Below, in pieces: positions 37,300-48,913 of a stretch of DNA of 64,000 nucleotides (the stretch's first letter is position 1; each line of letters opens with the position of its first letter). Origin of the DNA: Telopea speciosissima (lineage: Eukaryota > Streptophyta > Magnoliopsida > Proteales > Proteaceae); NCBI RefSeq assembly GCF_018873765.1, contig NW_025317348.1:1180627-1244626 (forward strand). The letters run 5' to 3'. The notes below the pieces were generated by a model. That model made no database searches. It was given only the letters and a program-made list of their open reading frames with translations, and was not told where the DNA came from. Both the position numbers and the translations under genes were made by a program.

Positions 37300-37576
37300 C
37301 TTTTTTATTTAAACATATAGGCCAGCTTGACAAGCTACCCTTCCTCTTGATCTGAGGTGCGAAGAGAAACATCTCTTTTTTATGACTTCCACTTCTCGAT
37401 CCCGGCCCGGAAAAGTGACCGACCAGGGCCCTATTGATGAATGAAAGAAAGGGTTTATGAGCCCTAGCCCTGTAAGCCCACACCTGTGTAGAGTAGATCG
37501 TTCAACACCTGCGGCACAAACCCATTTTTGACCCATTGGTCCTAGTATCATAGGCGACCGAACGGCCGCCCCCCTA
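37300..37576 (-). other. 5' half of trans-spliced nad1 intron 1 (proximal part)
   Basis: nad1 exon 1 ends at about 37577 and no exon 2 follows in this window. In all angiosperms the first nad1 intron is a group II intron split into separate transcripts and joined in trans, so the DNA after exon 1 is the 5' intron half. It begins TAGGGGGGGCGGCCG just after the exon. Its far end cannot be set from sequence; the interval given is only the first part, and related flanking DNA may extend toward 36700. Confidence 0.5.
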
Positions 37577-37963
37577 ATTACTAGACCGACCTGCTGTAAT
37601 AATTCCATAAACACCTAGCGAAGATATGGCAAACAAATAAAGTAGCCCTATGTTCGGATCTGACAATACCATACCATAATCAAAAGGTACAACGGCCCGA
37701 GCGACCAGACTTAACATAAATGTAGCCACTGGAGCCATTCTAAAAAGGGAGAAATTAGCACTACTTGGTGAAATAGGTTCTTTTAGAATCAATTTCGAAC
37801 CATCTGCTAGAGGTTGTAACAATCCGAACGATCCCACTACATCAGGACCCTTTCGACGTTGCACAAAAGCCATTACTTTACGTTCAGCTAGCACTAAAAA
37901 GGCTACTCCTAGTAGAAGTGGTAGAATTATTCCAAGTATTTCCGCTGGAACAGCTATGTACGT
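37577..37963 (-). CDS. nad1: NADH dehydrogenase subunit 1, exon 1 (trans-spliced)
   Basis: Exon 1 (387 nt, within about 1 nt at the splice end) of the complex I membrane subunit ND1. It reads [20 protein letters not shown], then the conserved [20 protein letters not shown] loop near the quinone site, and ends [14 protein letters not shown]. The first codon is ACG at 37963-37961, which plants edit to AUG; six extra residues upstream are not part of ND1. Other editing sites are visible: LADGSKL for LADGLKL, NFSLF for NFFLF, TAGRSSN for TAGWSSN. The remaining four exons and matR are not in this window, so the mRNA must be assembled by trans-splicing with transcripts from elsewhere. Confidence 0.93.
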
Positions 37964-37977
37964 TTTCGATTTTCTAT

Positions 37978-38055
37978 TCACTCATGATCGGGCCTGGTCG
38001 ACCCGATCATGATATTTCACTCATGATCTGGCCTGGTCGACCCAATCATGATATT
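37978..38055 (-). repeat. two tandem 39-bp hairpin units upstream of nad1
   Basis: Two 39-bp copies start at about 37978 and 38017. Each folds on itself: the first has perfect arms TCATGATCGGG and CCCGATCATGA around CCTGGTCGA, the second has changes in the stem. They lie 15-92 nt upstream of the edited nad1 start codon, in the probable 5' untranslated region. Confidence 0.85.
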
Positions 38056-40295
<2,240 letters not shown>

Positions 40296-40319
40296 GAGGC
40301 AAACAACTCCCAGCAAACT

Positions 40320-40560
40320 CCGGAGCGAATAAAACCAAACAAGCAACGGCCCTACTACAACACAAAGGGTGGTCTACGATCACCAGAACAAGCAAGCAAC
40401 TCCATGAGCCCAATTATGAGTAAGGCGCGCGCAACCTATAAGCGCGCTCCCGCGTCAAAGCATGCTAACGCACAACGGTGCTCTACGATCAGCTCGACCA
40501 CCGGGAGAGAGTGGTCTACGAGCAGCTCGACCGCAGGGAGAGAATGGGCGGTGTTATTCT
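40320..40560. repeat. short dispersed repeat cluster I
   Basis: The cluster abuts the psbD insertion edge. It contains GGGTGGTCTACGATCACC near 40367, the companion word AAGCAACTCCATGAGCCC near 40389 and GTGCTCTACGATCAGC at 40478-40493. CTCGACCACCGGGAGAGAGT is next, and then a diverged second unit (GTGGTCTACGAGCAGCTCGACC). Same composition as clusters C, J and M. Confidence 0.78.
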
Positions 40561-40741
40561 TTAGCTTACTCGTTTGGTAGCGGCAAGTGATTCTTAAAGG
40601 TGAAGCAGCACCCTCAACTCATTCGTATCTTACTCCAGTTAGGGATTCCCGGTCTCTCTTATGCTTGGGTGTTCGAAGTCGGTGACTCTCTATAGTACTC
40701 CTATCTTCATTCACCACCCTCTCTCTGGAGTTCCTATTAGT

Positions 40742-40790
40742 GAGGTTATGAAATTGCTGAACCCTCTTCGATCAGTAATTTCATAACCTC
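40742..40790. repeat. long hairpin (14+4 bp stem)
   Basis: GAGGTTATGAAATT (from 40742) pairs perfectly with AATTTCATAACCTC (ending 40790). After one mismatch, CTGA and TCAG extend the stem, leaving an 11-base loop ACCCTCTTCGA. No coding role is seen. It could protect a 3' transcript end, as stem-loops do in plant mitochondria, but no gene lies just upstream on either strand. Confidence 0.85.
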
Positions 40791-43669
40791 CTTTCATGTG
40801 ACTCTCATCCAGCCGGGAGAGTGCATCCCATGAACATTTATAACAACCGCCCTAATGCTCTTCATAACCTGAGTAGGGGCAGTGTCAATCTCCGTCCTTG
40901 AGGAATCGTCCTTTGCTAAATGTTGGGATACCCCTTAAGAGTATCACTCAAAAGCCTAACACCTACCGGAACATTAGCAAAACTATTGACTCCTAATAGT
41001 TTTCTATTTTTAGGCGGCTGTTTCCGTCTAGCCATTCCAAAAGACCGGGCAAAGCCAGTAGGAAGCCCCTTGTCTCCAGTACTCATGAAGGGAAAGAAGA
41101 TAGAGTCTATTCAATCTGTTCCTTGCTCTGATACCGTAGGGGCATTAGCAAGCCCTAAGACTTTTCTTAATGAATGAGTGATTTCATTCTCTAGCACACT
41201 CGCTTCGTATACTTCACTCGTTCTCCTCTATCTTCTTCTTTACTATTTCTTCCACACACTTAGAAAGATAGTTGAGTTAAGCTGATTCCTCACCCTATTG
41301 GATGGAATCACTCAAAAGCCTAACGCCTACTGTACTATCTTTCTTCACTCCAACAGATCTGGCAAAGCAACCCGTCCTTGTTGACTCAATACAGAGAAAT
41401 TTAGAGAGTTAGATGGATTCTTATCTGCTTAAAGTGTTCGCTTGGTCTACGTAGTTATTGAACAGAAAGCGGACTCCGCCCCAGCAATCAAACTACTGCG
41501 CCCCTAACAGAGTCAAGGCAACGGTGCTCTACGATCAGCTCGACCACCGGGAGAGAGTGCTCGTAGATCAGCTCGACCACCGGGAGAGAGTGCTCGTAGA
41601 TCAGCTTACTCAAATAGGGGCGAAAGGACTTGCTTGTTGCCGGAGTTTGCTTATTCGCCAATCCGGCTACAACTATAGGTATGCGGGAGGAGCTTACTTA
41701 CTGTCCTTCCTAACCTTCCGAGAGCCTTCCTGACTGGCATTTCAACTGGGCTTGAAAGCTTGACTTCTTAGCTAGTAGCCCGAACGCTTAGTAGCTTACT
41801 TTCAGATCGTGTAGCAACGAGCTGCTTAAGAGGTATCTCGTCACTCCGACTTGGTGCAAAGTCAGGCTGATTTAAAATCAGTGCACACGAGACTTGCTCT
41901 TTCTTGGCTTTTCTGGTTGGCTTTCTAGCTGGACTGGTAGCTTGGAGCGAGGAGAACATACGGGAACAAGAGAGAGACTGGCTTGACTAGTGAGCGAGAA
42001 ATGAAAGACTAGCTGACAGACCCACTAGACTAGACTGACAAGGTGATCGTGTAGCTACGAGCTGCTGTCGCTCACGGAGACTTGCTCTTGTACACTCAGA
42101 AAGGAAGGCGAGACTGCCGGCACTTACGCAGATCCATCCAAGCACTCGAAAGGACCAAGCAACTCCATAAGCACGCTAGCGCGCCAGAACTTACTAAAGA
42201 AGCAACGGCGAGAGCGGTCTAGTCTGTGGCTGAGTGAGACCAGACAACTAGGCGCGCCCTCTAGCTCCCTATTACCGTACCGTGACATCGACCTGAAGCT
42301 AGACGGGAGACCGGGCTTTGATCTGCTATCCCTATACCGTTCTTTGTTCTCCGCTTGTTTGCTCTCCTTTTTTCTCATTCCTGAATCAGGAGTCCATGAA
42401 TCTGAGCAAAGCGATCAGTCGCTCCATAATGAAGATTCAGGGAATCAGGGAAAAAAAGAGCTATCTGCACACATGAAGGAAGGGGGCTCGCCGAAGATGG
42501 ACAGGAAGCCTTGGTTGACGACCTTATGAGAGGCTAGGTACAATAGCAAAAGGGAAATCAGACTCAAGCCCGCATAGATAGGAAGATGTGCTTGACGATG
42601 GAATGGAAGGAGAGACCCCATCATACCTTTTTGATTGAGCTATTGAGGGCTCCAAGCGGGCAGAAAAGGAGAAGGCTTCCGTCACAGGTGACAAAGAAGG
42701 CTTCCTCCCGGGAACTGGCTTTCGAATCGCGTAAGCAGGGTACCCTAGGAAAGAAGACGAAGGATACAGGTGCTCGGCAGCAAGCAATAGCTGCCGCAGT
42801 CGCAGTAGCAAGACAAGAATGAGAAGGGAAGCCCCTTTTTGATGCATACATACAAGAAAATAGCAATTGGATAGCGATCACCCAGTCGGGTAAGCGTCGG
42901 AGAGGAATGAATAGACAGCAAAGGAATGGTTTTCTAGCGGTCTCGCTGAAGCAAGGGCTAAAGGGTGGAAAGCAAGCCAAGAGTAGGGGTTTGCATCGGC
43001 CTTAAGGAATAGTGAAAGCGGTAGTCGGAGTGGTGACCGGGTCAATTAGAACAGGCCGAGTCAGCTTCTCCTCCTCCCGTTGGATAGAGGAAACGAAAGT
43101 CAGCTCGACCAACCCTCGCTTGACCCGCTGACCTATGATCGGCGAATTTCGAAATCTTTTATCCCGTTTGATGAAACCGCAAATCATCATCTTGTTCTGA
43201 CTGTCCCTCTTACGGGGAACTCTTTTCAGGCAGACCGAGAGGAGAGAGAGAGAGGAAATAGCAAAGAATCATTCGGCGCGTAGTGAACTGCCAGATAGAT
43301 CAGCACAGCTAGGGAAGCCGTTGAAACCCGATCATTCGAAGCAGCCCCTATTAGAGTAAAGGGCGGACCGAGGGCCTGGTTTGTGCCTATGATGCCATCG
43401 TCAAAGAACACTCGACTCGAATGGGCGAAACCTATCTAAGCACTGCTGGAATGGGATCTAATGTCAGGTATCCAAGGAGTCAAGGGAATGGTAGGTATGG
43501 GATTGCTTCTGTATCTAATGGAATGGAAGGCGCTTAGGGAATTTTTAATTTCCTAATGCTAATGGAAGGCTAGGTGAGGTATTACGACCGTTCAGGCGAT
43601 CAGAGGCGATCAGTAGTGTTGTGTTCTTATAAAGGAAATTCCATTGACAAGGTGGAAGGAAGGGCGGTG
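40791..43669. other. gene-free stretch with one strong repeat cluster
   Basis: No known gene is recognisable. Cluster J (41497-41640) is listed separately. A 20-bp motif GATCGTGTAGCNACGAGCTGCT occurs near 41806 and 42046. Open frames up to 119 codons show no family signature. Confidence 0.5.
41497..41640 (+). repeat. short dispersed repeat cluster J with 33-bp tandem units; 96-bp direct repeat copy 1
   Basis: Bases 41497-41592 are identical to 55891-55986 (96 bp, same orientation). Inside are 33-bp tandem units: the first reads GTGCTCTACGATCAGC then TCGACCACCGGGAGAGA, the next two read GTGCTCGTAGATCAGC. The three central bases are thus inverted between neighbouring units. Arms and centre can fold as CGACCAC/GTGGTCG-like stems. 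The word TTGCTTGTTGCCGGAGTTTG follows in both places. Confidence 0.9.
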
Positions 43670-44520
43670 GGTGGGTGACGGCTAGGACTGGTGGTTGTGT
43701 TAAGTATTGCTTGATGCTCTTGAACGCGTTGTCACAGGCTTGATCCCATACGAAATCGATCCCTTTCATCATTAGGCGTGAAAACGGTTGACACCTTCCT
43801 GATAGGTTTGAGATGAATCTTCTGATGTAGGATAAAAAAACCTTGTAGCCGTTTGAGTTCCCGGAGGTTAGTTGGTGGTTTCATTTCAAGGATGGCTTTA
43901 GTTTTGGCTGGGTCAACTGTGATTCCATCTTTTGTAATAACAAACCCCAAGAACTTTCCAGTTACTACCCCCATAAAGAATTTGAGGTCTGTCGAGCCTC
44001 ATGTTGTGCTTTCGAAGTATCTCGAAGACCCTTCGTAGATCTGCGAGGTGATCTTCTTTCTTTCTGCTTTTAACTGCGAGGTCATCCACGTAACACTCTA
44101 CTGTTTTATGTTGTTGATCTCGAAATATCTGCATCATAGCCCGTTGGTAGGTGGCACCAGCATTTTTGAGACCGAATGGCATCACCGTATAGCAGTACGT
44201 ACCGAATGGAGTTCTAAAGGACGTGTGCCTTTCGTCGTCTGGATCCATTTGGATTTGGTTATACCCAGACAAGCCATCCATGAAAGACATCTGTTCATAT
44301 CCGCAGGTATTGTCTATCATGATTTCCGTGATCGGCAGAGTAAGCAAGCTACCTTAGGGAATGCGTTATTCAGGTCTCTGAAGTCAATGCAAACCCGAAT
44401 CTGCCCGTTCTTCTTGGTCACTGAGACAATGTTTGCCAACCAATCGGGATCTTTCTCTTCTCTTATGAAACCCACATCCTTTAATTTCTGTACTTATTTA
44501 TAAATCTTCTCCATGAGGAG
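43670..44520 (-). pseudogene. gypsy reverse transcriptase (broken)
   Basis: Before the core, WLANIVSVTKKNGQIRVCID and FRDLNNAFPK are visible in minus-strand frames near 44350-44480. The core (about 43913-44347) has MSFMDGLSGYNQIQMDPDDE with the first catalytic Asp. PFGLKNAGATYQRAM and CYVDDLAVKS, the YVDD box with the two active-site Asp residues, come next. KFLGFVITKDGI and an LRELKRLQGFF thumb-like segment follow. A TAA interrupts the region near 44500. A short foreign word replaces residues just after NNAFPK (see findings). RNase H is cut off after PPVLAV. Confidence 0.9.
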
Positions 44521-46110
44521 TGGATGAAAGCGTCGTTGCGCTTGCTTGAAGGGCTTAGCATCTGGTTTGATATGTTGCCTGTGGACGGCGATTTCAGGGT
44601 CTAGCCCAGGCATCTCAGCGTAACTCCAGGCAAATATGTCCAAGTATTCCTTAAGGAGCTGGACGTATTGTTCAGCTTCCTCTGATGATAGGCTGGCACT
44701 TAGGAAGATTGGGCGAGGGTCGCCTTCCGTTCCCAGGTCAACCTGTCGAACTTCATCATCTGTGGGTGGTACTGGTTTCAGGTTCTCTCGAGGGGCTCGA
44801 AGAGCGGGTCATCTTCCCAAGTCATGATTTCTTGCCCATCTTCTTCGACTGAAACCATATTTGCAGTTACTACCCGAAAATAATCTTCCTCGGGCTCTGT
44901 CAGGAACCCGTCAATCTCGCTCCAGTCTATTTCTGGGTCTTCCTCTTCTAACCAGTGCGGGCAATTGTGTCCACAATGATTCTTTGAGCAGAACGACACG
45001 GCCATTTGAGTTGGGAGCGTGATTCGGTGAGCAGTTGCGACTCATCAATTGGCCATCTTTCTTGGAGTTCTCCAACCTTAGTTTGGTTTTGCCTCTCTAT
45101 TAGCCTCTCTTCATTTCCCGGAGGCGTCGATGGCTTCGCTGTGGTACAGTTTACAGCTAAAGGGAACAAGTCGGGTATGCTTATATTCGAATCCCAACTT
45201 TCTGTGTAAGAGGACTCTCGATCTGTTTCTTCTTCATACTTCTTCGGGGAAGGGAGGTCAAGCGGCAGATCTCCCAAACCATGAGGAGAGAGACCCAGCC
45301 TCCGATCTTCTAACCAATCTTCTTTCTGCCTTTTCGTCATGTAAGGCTCACTACGTGAGTCCTGTATGCCCCGGCCGTTGTGGAATCCATCAGGCTCGCT
45401 TTAACTGACGCCCATCTTCCTCATCATTGTCTTGACCGTATCATTGAATGTTTCGACATTTGGAACACCATCTGAGACAATTGGCCCTGGTGGTGGTGGA
45501 GGTAGATACGGACCCCTGTAGAACAGGATCTCATCATTCTTGTTCTTCGCCGGCACTGTAAAGAATGCCCCATTCGGGTCTTCGATGTCCTGAGCATGCT
45601 GCAATGTTGGGATAGGCACTTAGACTTAAGTGTCGCAGAAGTATGCTTCTCGGACTCGAGCCAATTCTTCTTCGTTATCAGATGAGGCATCTTCTACCAC
45701 TATACTAATTACATGTGACTGCACATTGTCTTCATACGTGCCATTTTCAAAAAACGATGACCCCTCAGATTCTGAGCTTATCATGTCCGAATGAGTAGGC
45801 TGGTACCCCAATCCGGTAAAGTTGTGTAATCCCTGATCAGTGGTGAACCAAGTTGATTCCATGACTTTCCTCGTGACTGATTCTAGTGGTGCCAAGATTC
45901 CTTCGCCTTTCCCAAGCACGCATGGGTTGGAGAAGTCGTAGCCCATTTCCGACATCATTCTTCTTACTTCTGTTTTGAAGTTATGGAATTCCGGCTTCCG
46001 CTTGACGGTGAGGGCGCCGCATGTTGGTCTCGTGAAGAGCCAGATGTTCTCACAAAAGTGACAGCTCCTTGTGACAATAATGTACTGTCTGGCATACTTT
46101 GCGCAACCAT
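44521..46110 (-). pseudogene. gypsy polyprotein linker between protease and reverse transcriptase
   Basis: Several minus-strand frames cover this interval: 45626-45958, 45401-45619, 44948-45340 and 44778-45005. They are acidic and Pro/Ser-rich (for example LPPPPPGPIVSDG and EEDPEIDWSEIDGF), as in the variable linker of large plant Tat-lineage elements. No catalytic domain is expected here and none is seen. Frame changes separate the parts. Confidence 0.65.
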
Positions 46111-46770
46111 GTTCACCGTCTATCTATTGGCCCTGTTGTTGGCAAGAGGGTTTGGTACGTCGTTAACCTTGTACTTACCCGACTTAGGCTTTGGCTGAAT
46201 TGTTTTGTCATTGATGAAGACCATGTACTTCTTCTGCCTCACCTCCGGTTTGCGAGCGATCACAAGTTCGGGATTTGTGTCCTCTTCGGCTTCTGCCTCT
46301 TGCTCGTACATCAACGCATCGGCGCAGTGCGATTCAGAGGCTCTGAATGGCCTCTTTTCTGCGAAGACCTTATGCACTTTCCCTTCTTCCCCAACATATT
46401 TAAAACATTGGTGGAGTGTAGAGGGGACCACCAGATTTTCATGGATCCAGGGTCGTCCTAATAGTAGATTGTAGGACGTGTCGGTTTCAATGACATAGCA
46501 GGTAACTTGGGACTGACGGCTCCCTAGCTGGCACTTCAGTCGGATCTTTCCAATTGCTTTTCGGGTATTAGCATCATACCTACGGGATAGTGATGTTGGT
46601 GTAGCTCATTTGGTTAGCAGGGATTTCGAGGAAGGCGAGTGCTTTCAGCGGCATGACATTTACTGCCGATCCCGGATCAACTTGCACACGGGGTAATGGT
46701 GCTTCTCCGATGTACCCAGTATGATATAACGGGCGATTGTGCTTTGCCCTGCCGAGCAGCATGTCCTCTT
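46111..46770 (-). pseudogene. gypsy aspartic protease region (broken)
   Basis: The catalytic loop appears as VQVDPGSAVNVMPLKAL (within 46580-46762); plant gypsy proteases often have DPG or DTG here. Downstream on the minus strand come LGRPWIHEN and VPSTLHQCFKYVGEEGKVH (46380-46470), which end the protease domain. These pieces fall in different frames, so the protein is not intact. The corresponding segment of the second copy is at 55600-55740. Confidence 0.85.
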
Positions 46771-46789
46771 CCGTGAACGTAATGGAAAG

Positions 46790-47640
46790 ACGTGTATACT
46801 CCTAAAGACGTGTATACCCCAAAAGGGTACTTAGAGGTTTTCGGCCTCAAGGGCGTGTCCAATGTTGAGATAGAGGAGAGTTTTACCCAGATCTCACAAT
46901 GGAGTGAGAATAGCCTTTCCATTCCTACGCTAAACTCCAAGAAGCTGAAAAGCTTTCTGGATACAAATTCGTGCATCTTGGAGCACTGCAAGTGGGTATC
47001 TCGCCTTTCACTCGTAAAGGTTTAAAGAAGCAAATGCTACCTTGCGTGTGTTCTAGACTGTCGCCACCGTCAGTTTTCCGATGCCTTGATTGGCGCGATC
47101 TCTGCATCCCTTGACGATGGACGTATTTATTTCGCTGTTTTTCCAAACTTCCCTGTGTCTCTGACCGACCCACATCTAAACGAAGTCTTAAGGATTCAAC
47201 TGTTGACCGAAGGTTTCGATATGATCGAAGGATCGGTTAATGACGCTTTGTATTGGCGTGTATGTTTCCGTGTGGTTAATACTCTATACCCGGCCACACT
47301 CTTCACGCTTTGACGCAGTTTATTTCCAAAGCTCCTCAACTATACCCAGGCAGACGATCTATCTCCATGATGCAGCGTCGCGTGGTGGAGAAGGAGACGA
47401 AAAGGACAAAAACCTCTTCAGGATCCCCTCAAAGGAAGATTGAAAAGTCGCTAAAGGCGTAACGCAGGATGCAGCTCCTGCGTGAGCATAAAGAGTATCT
47501 CAACGACCCTCGAAGGGAACAATGACTAAAATCTTTCCCTGAAGACGTTCGGAAGCAGATACGAGATGAGTGGCTATCGTCTCGTGAAAACTCAGGTTTG
47601 GAACCCTCTTGGACTACGTGTACATGAGGGGGCCTGTCAG
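46790..47640 (+). pseudogene. endogenous pararetrovirus (Caulimoviridae) movement-protein remnant
   Basis: The plus strand encodes a recognisable piece of a 30K-type movement protein of the family Caulimoviridae. The best segment, about 47080-47310, includes VYF-like FAVFPNF, SLTDPH and TEGFDMIEGS. In the living virus this protein widens plasmodesmata. Here the frame is broken by stops (47023-47025, 47311-47313) and at least one frame change before 47026, so no functional protein can be made. The part after 47330 is basic and fits viral sequence beyond the movement domain, but less surely. It is a dead nuclear-type integration carried into mitochondrial DNA, abutting a gypsy fragment. Confidence 0.78.
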
Positions 47641-47965
47641 GGCCCACAAACCAAGTAGCTAAGAGCGCCTGAGGGACGAGAGAGCCGAGTCAACGGCTTT
47701 CCCACCCTTTGATTCAATAAAGATTGATGGTGACGAAAGGTTCGTAGCTTCACCACTCGTCTCAACGGATAAAGGTGATCAGTCTTCGCTTCATCAACAA
47801 TGAAATTGGGCGAACACTACGCTACAAGCCCTTGACCAATTGGACCCGATTTTAGGATATTTTCTCTTTAAAAGCAAGTATCGAGGCTATTCGGGTTGCC
47901 AAACCGGTAAAGAGTGGCTTCTTTTTGAAAAAAGAAGGAGCTCCGTAGGAGCAGGAAAAGAGCTA
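47641..47965. other. spacer
   Basis: No gene is recognisable between the viral remnant and the next open frame. Confidence 0.4.
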
Positions 47966-48913
47966 ATGGAGATAGATGAAGATGCAGTAAGACAACAGGA
48001 GCTTCCGACCTCCATCTTTGGCCCTCCCTCGTTTGCACGCAAATCAAAGGATTTTGATAAAAGCTTCTTTCCCCCTCAATCCTCAACACATAGGGGCTCA
48101 TCGTCAACTGGCGGCAACAATTTCATGATTGTCACCGGCAACACTTCTATCTTCGAAAGTTCCGAAAGAAGAATAAACCAACTGTCCGCCATTAGAGATG
48201 CATCTCGACTCCCCGTCAAGAATTCATTGATAGAAGACAATGCATCCAGATGCTGCTCCAAAGACTCCTCAATAGGAGACAAAGGAATAAAAACCTCACA
48301 CCGTATAGACGCCACTCCGGAGGATGCAACAGTGTCCCTCGCTCTCCCAGTGCATCGAATTACCCCTCTCAAAGGGTACCATGAGCCAATTTTGAGACCT
48401 CATCGCCCGCCAGAATTAGACAAGTGTTGCGGCACTCTTATATCCAGCAATCGCATTTCTGGTCAAAGACAAGGAGTCATTGCTACTATGGCTTCCAAAT
48501 CCCGTCCCAACTCTTGCCAAACGATGCGGTGTGGCATGCTCAACAAAAGCATGAAAAAGCAATCACACTTTCAGAATGACAATCTGAGATCCGAAATCTC
48601 AAACGAAAAAGCGCCATACTTTAGAAGGAGATTTCTCGGTCTAATCTTTTCGATCAGTCTCATGCTATCGGAAGTCTCGGTGGAGGTACAGACACAAACT
48701 CTGCCAACAGTGGAAGTTGTAGTGAATCATTCTGGCCCTACAGCGATCCATCAACTGCATAACCAACAAGTCGCAGAAGTGGGTCACTCAATTGACAATC
48801 AGGCGCTCACCGAGCCCTTCGCACGTCTTTATAGTTTATTGATTCGGGCTCTCCCTGGAGCATGGGGTCAGCTTCTTTCCTCTACAAGGATTGACCCCAC
48901 ACTCCAGCACTAA
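47966..48913 (+). CDS. hypothetical protein, 316 codons
   Basis: This is the longest unexplained plus-strand frame in the window. The first ATG is at 47966 (MEIDEDAVRQQELPTSIFGP); the frame is open 42 codons further upstream without another ATG. The protein is Ser/Asn/Arg-rich with no obvious membrane segment, apart from a hydrophobic patch FLGLIFSISLML at about residues 225-236. I know no family for it. Its position after nuclear-derived fragments and the absence of a mitochondrial-type domain suggest a captured nuclear sequence or a chance frame. It could also be an antisense reading of a decayed element. Confidence 0.3.
   Translation: MEIDEDAVRQQELPTSIFGPPSFARKSKDFDKSFFPPQSSTHRGSSSTGGNNFMIVTGNTSIFESSERRINQLSAIRDASRLPVKNSLIEDNASRCCSKDSSIGDKGIKTSHRIDATPEDATVSLALPVHRITPLKGYHEPILRPHRPPELDKCCGTLISSNRISGQRQGVIATMASKSRPNSCQTMRCGMLNKSMKKQSHFQNDNLRSEISNEKAPYFRRRFLGLIFSISLMLSEVSVEVQTQTLPTVEVVVNHSGPTAIHQLHNQQVAEVGHSIDNQALTEPFARLYSLLIRALPGAWGQLLSSTRIDPTLQH

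Larger units (their letters stand above)
43670..46785 (-). mobile_element. decayed Ty3/gypsy retrotransposon copy 1 (partial pol)
   Basis: Reading the minus strand from high to low coordinate gives, in normal order, protease, a long acidic linker, reverse transcriptase and the very start of RNase H. Gag, integrase and both LTRs are not recognised, so both ends are truncated. Stops and frame changes occur throughout. This is nuclear DNA captured by the mitochondrion. Its right edge meets the pararetroviral segment at about 46785. Confidence 0.88.

Noticed and set aside
40655-40663. CATAAGAGA on the minus strand near 40.66 kb
   Set aside because: The nonamer is exact but the sequence upstream on that strand is not AT-rich, and only the decayed psbD segment lies downstream; too weak to call.
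41458-41733. 91-codon ORF with repeated DQLDHRERVL units
   Set aside because: The protein repeat is only the translation of the 33-bp tandem DNA repeat, found elsewhere in other frames and orientations.
44459-44467. CATAAGAGA promoter on the minus strand
   Set aside because: The nonamer lies inside decayed gypsy reverse transcriptase coding (IREEK) and lacks the AT-rich box; a chance match.
48076-48372. 98-codon minus-strand frame opposite the 316-codon ORF
   Set aside because: Shorter than the frame opposite it and without a recognisable domain; one of the two is a shadow and I cannot prove which is real.
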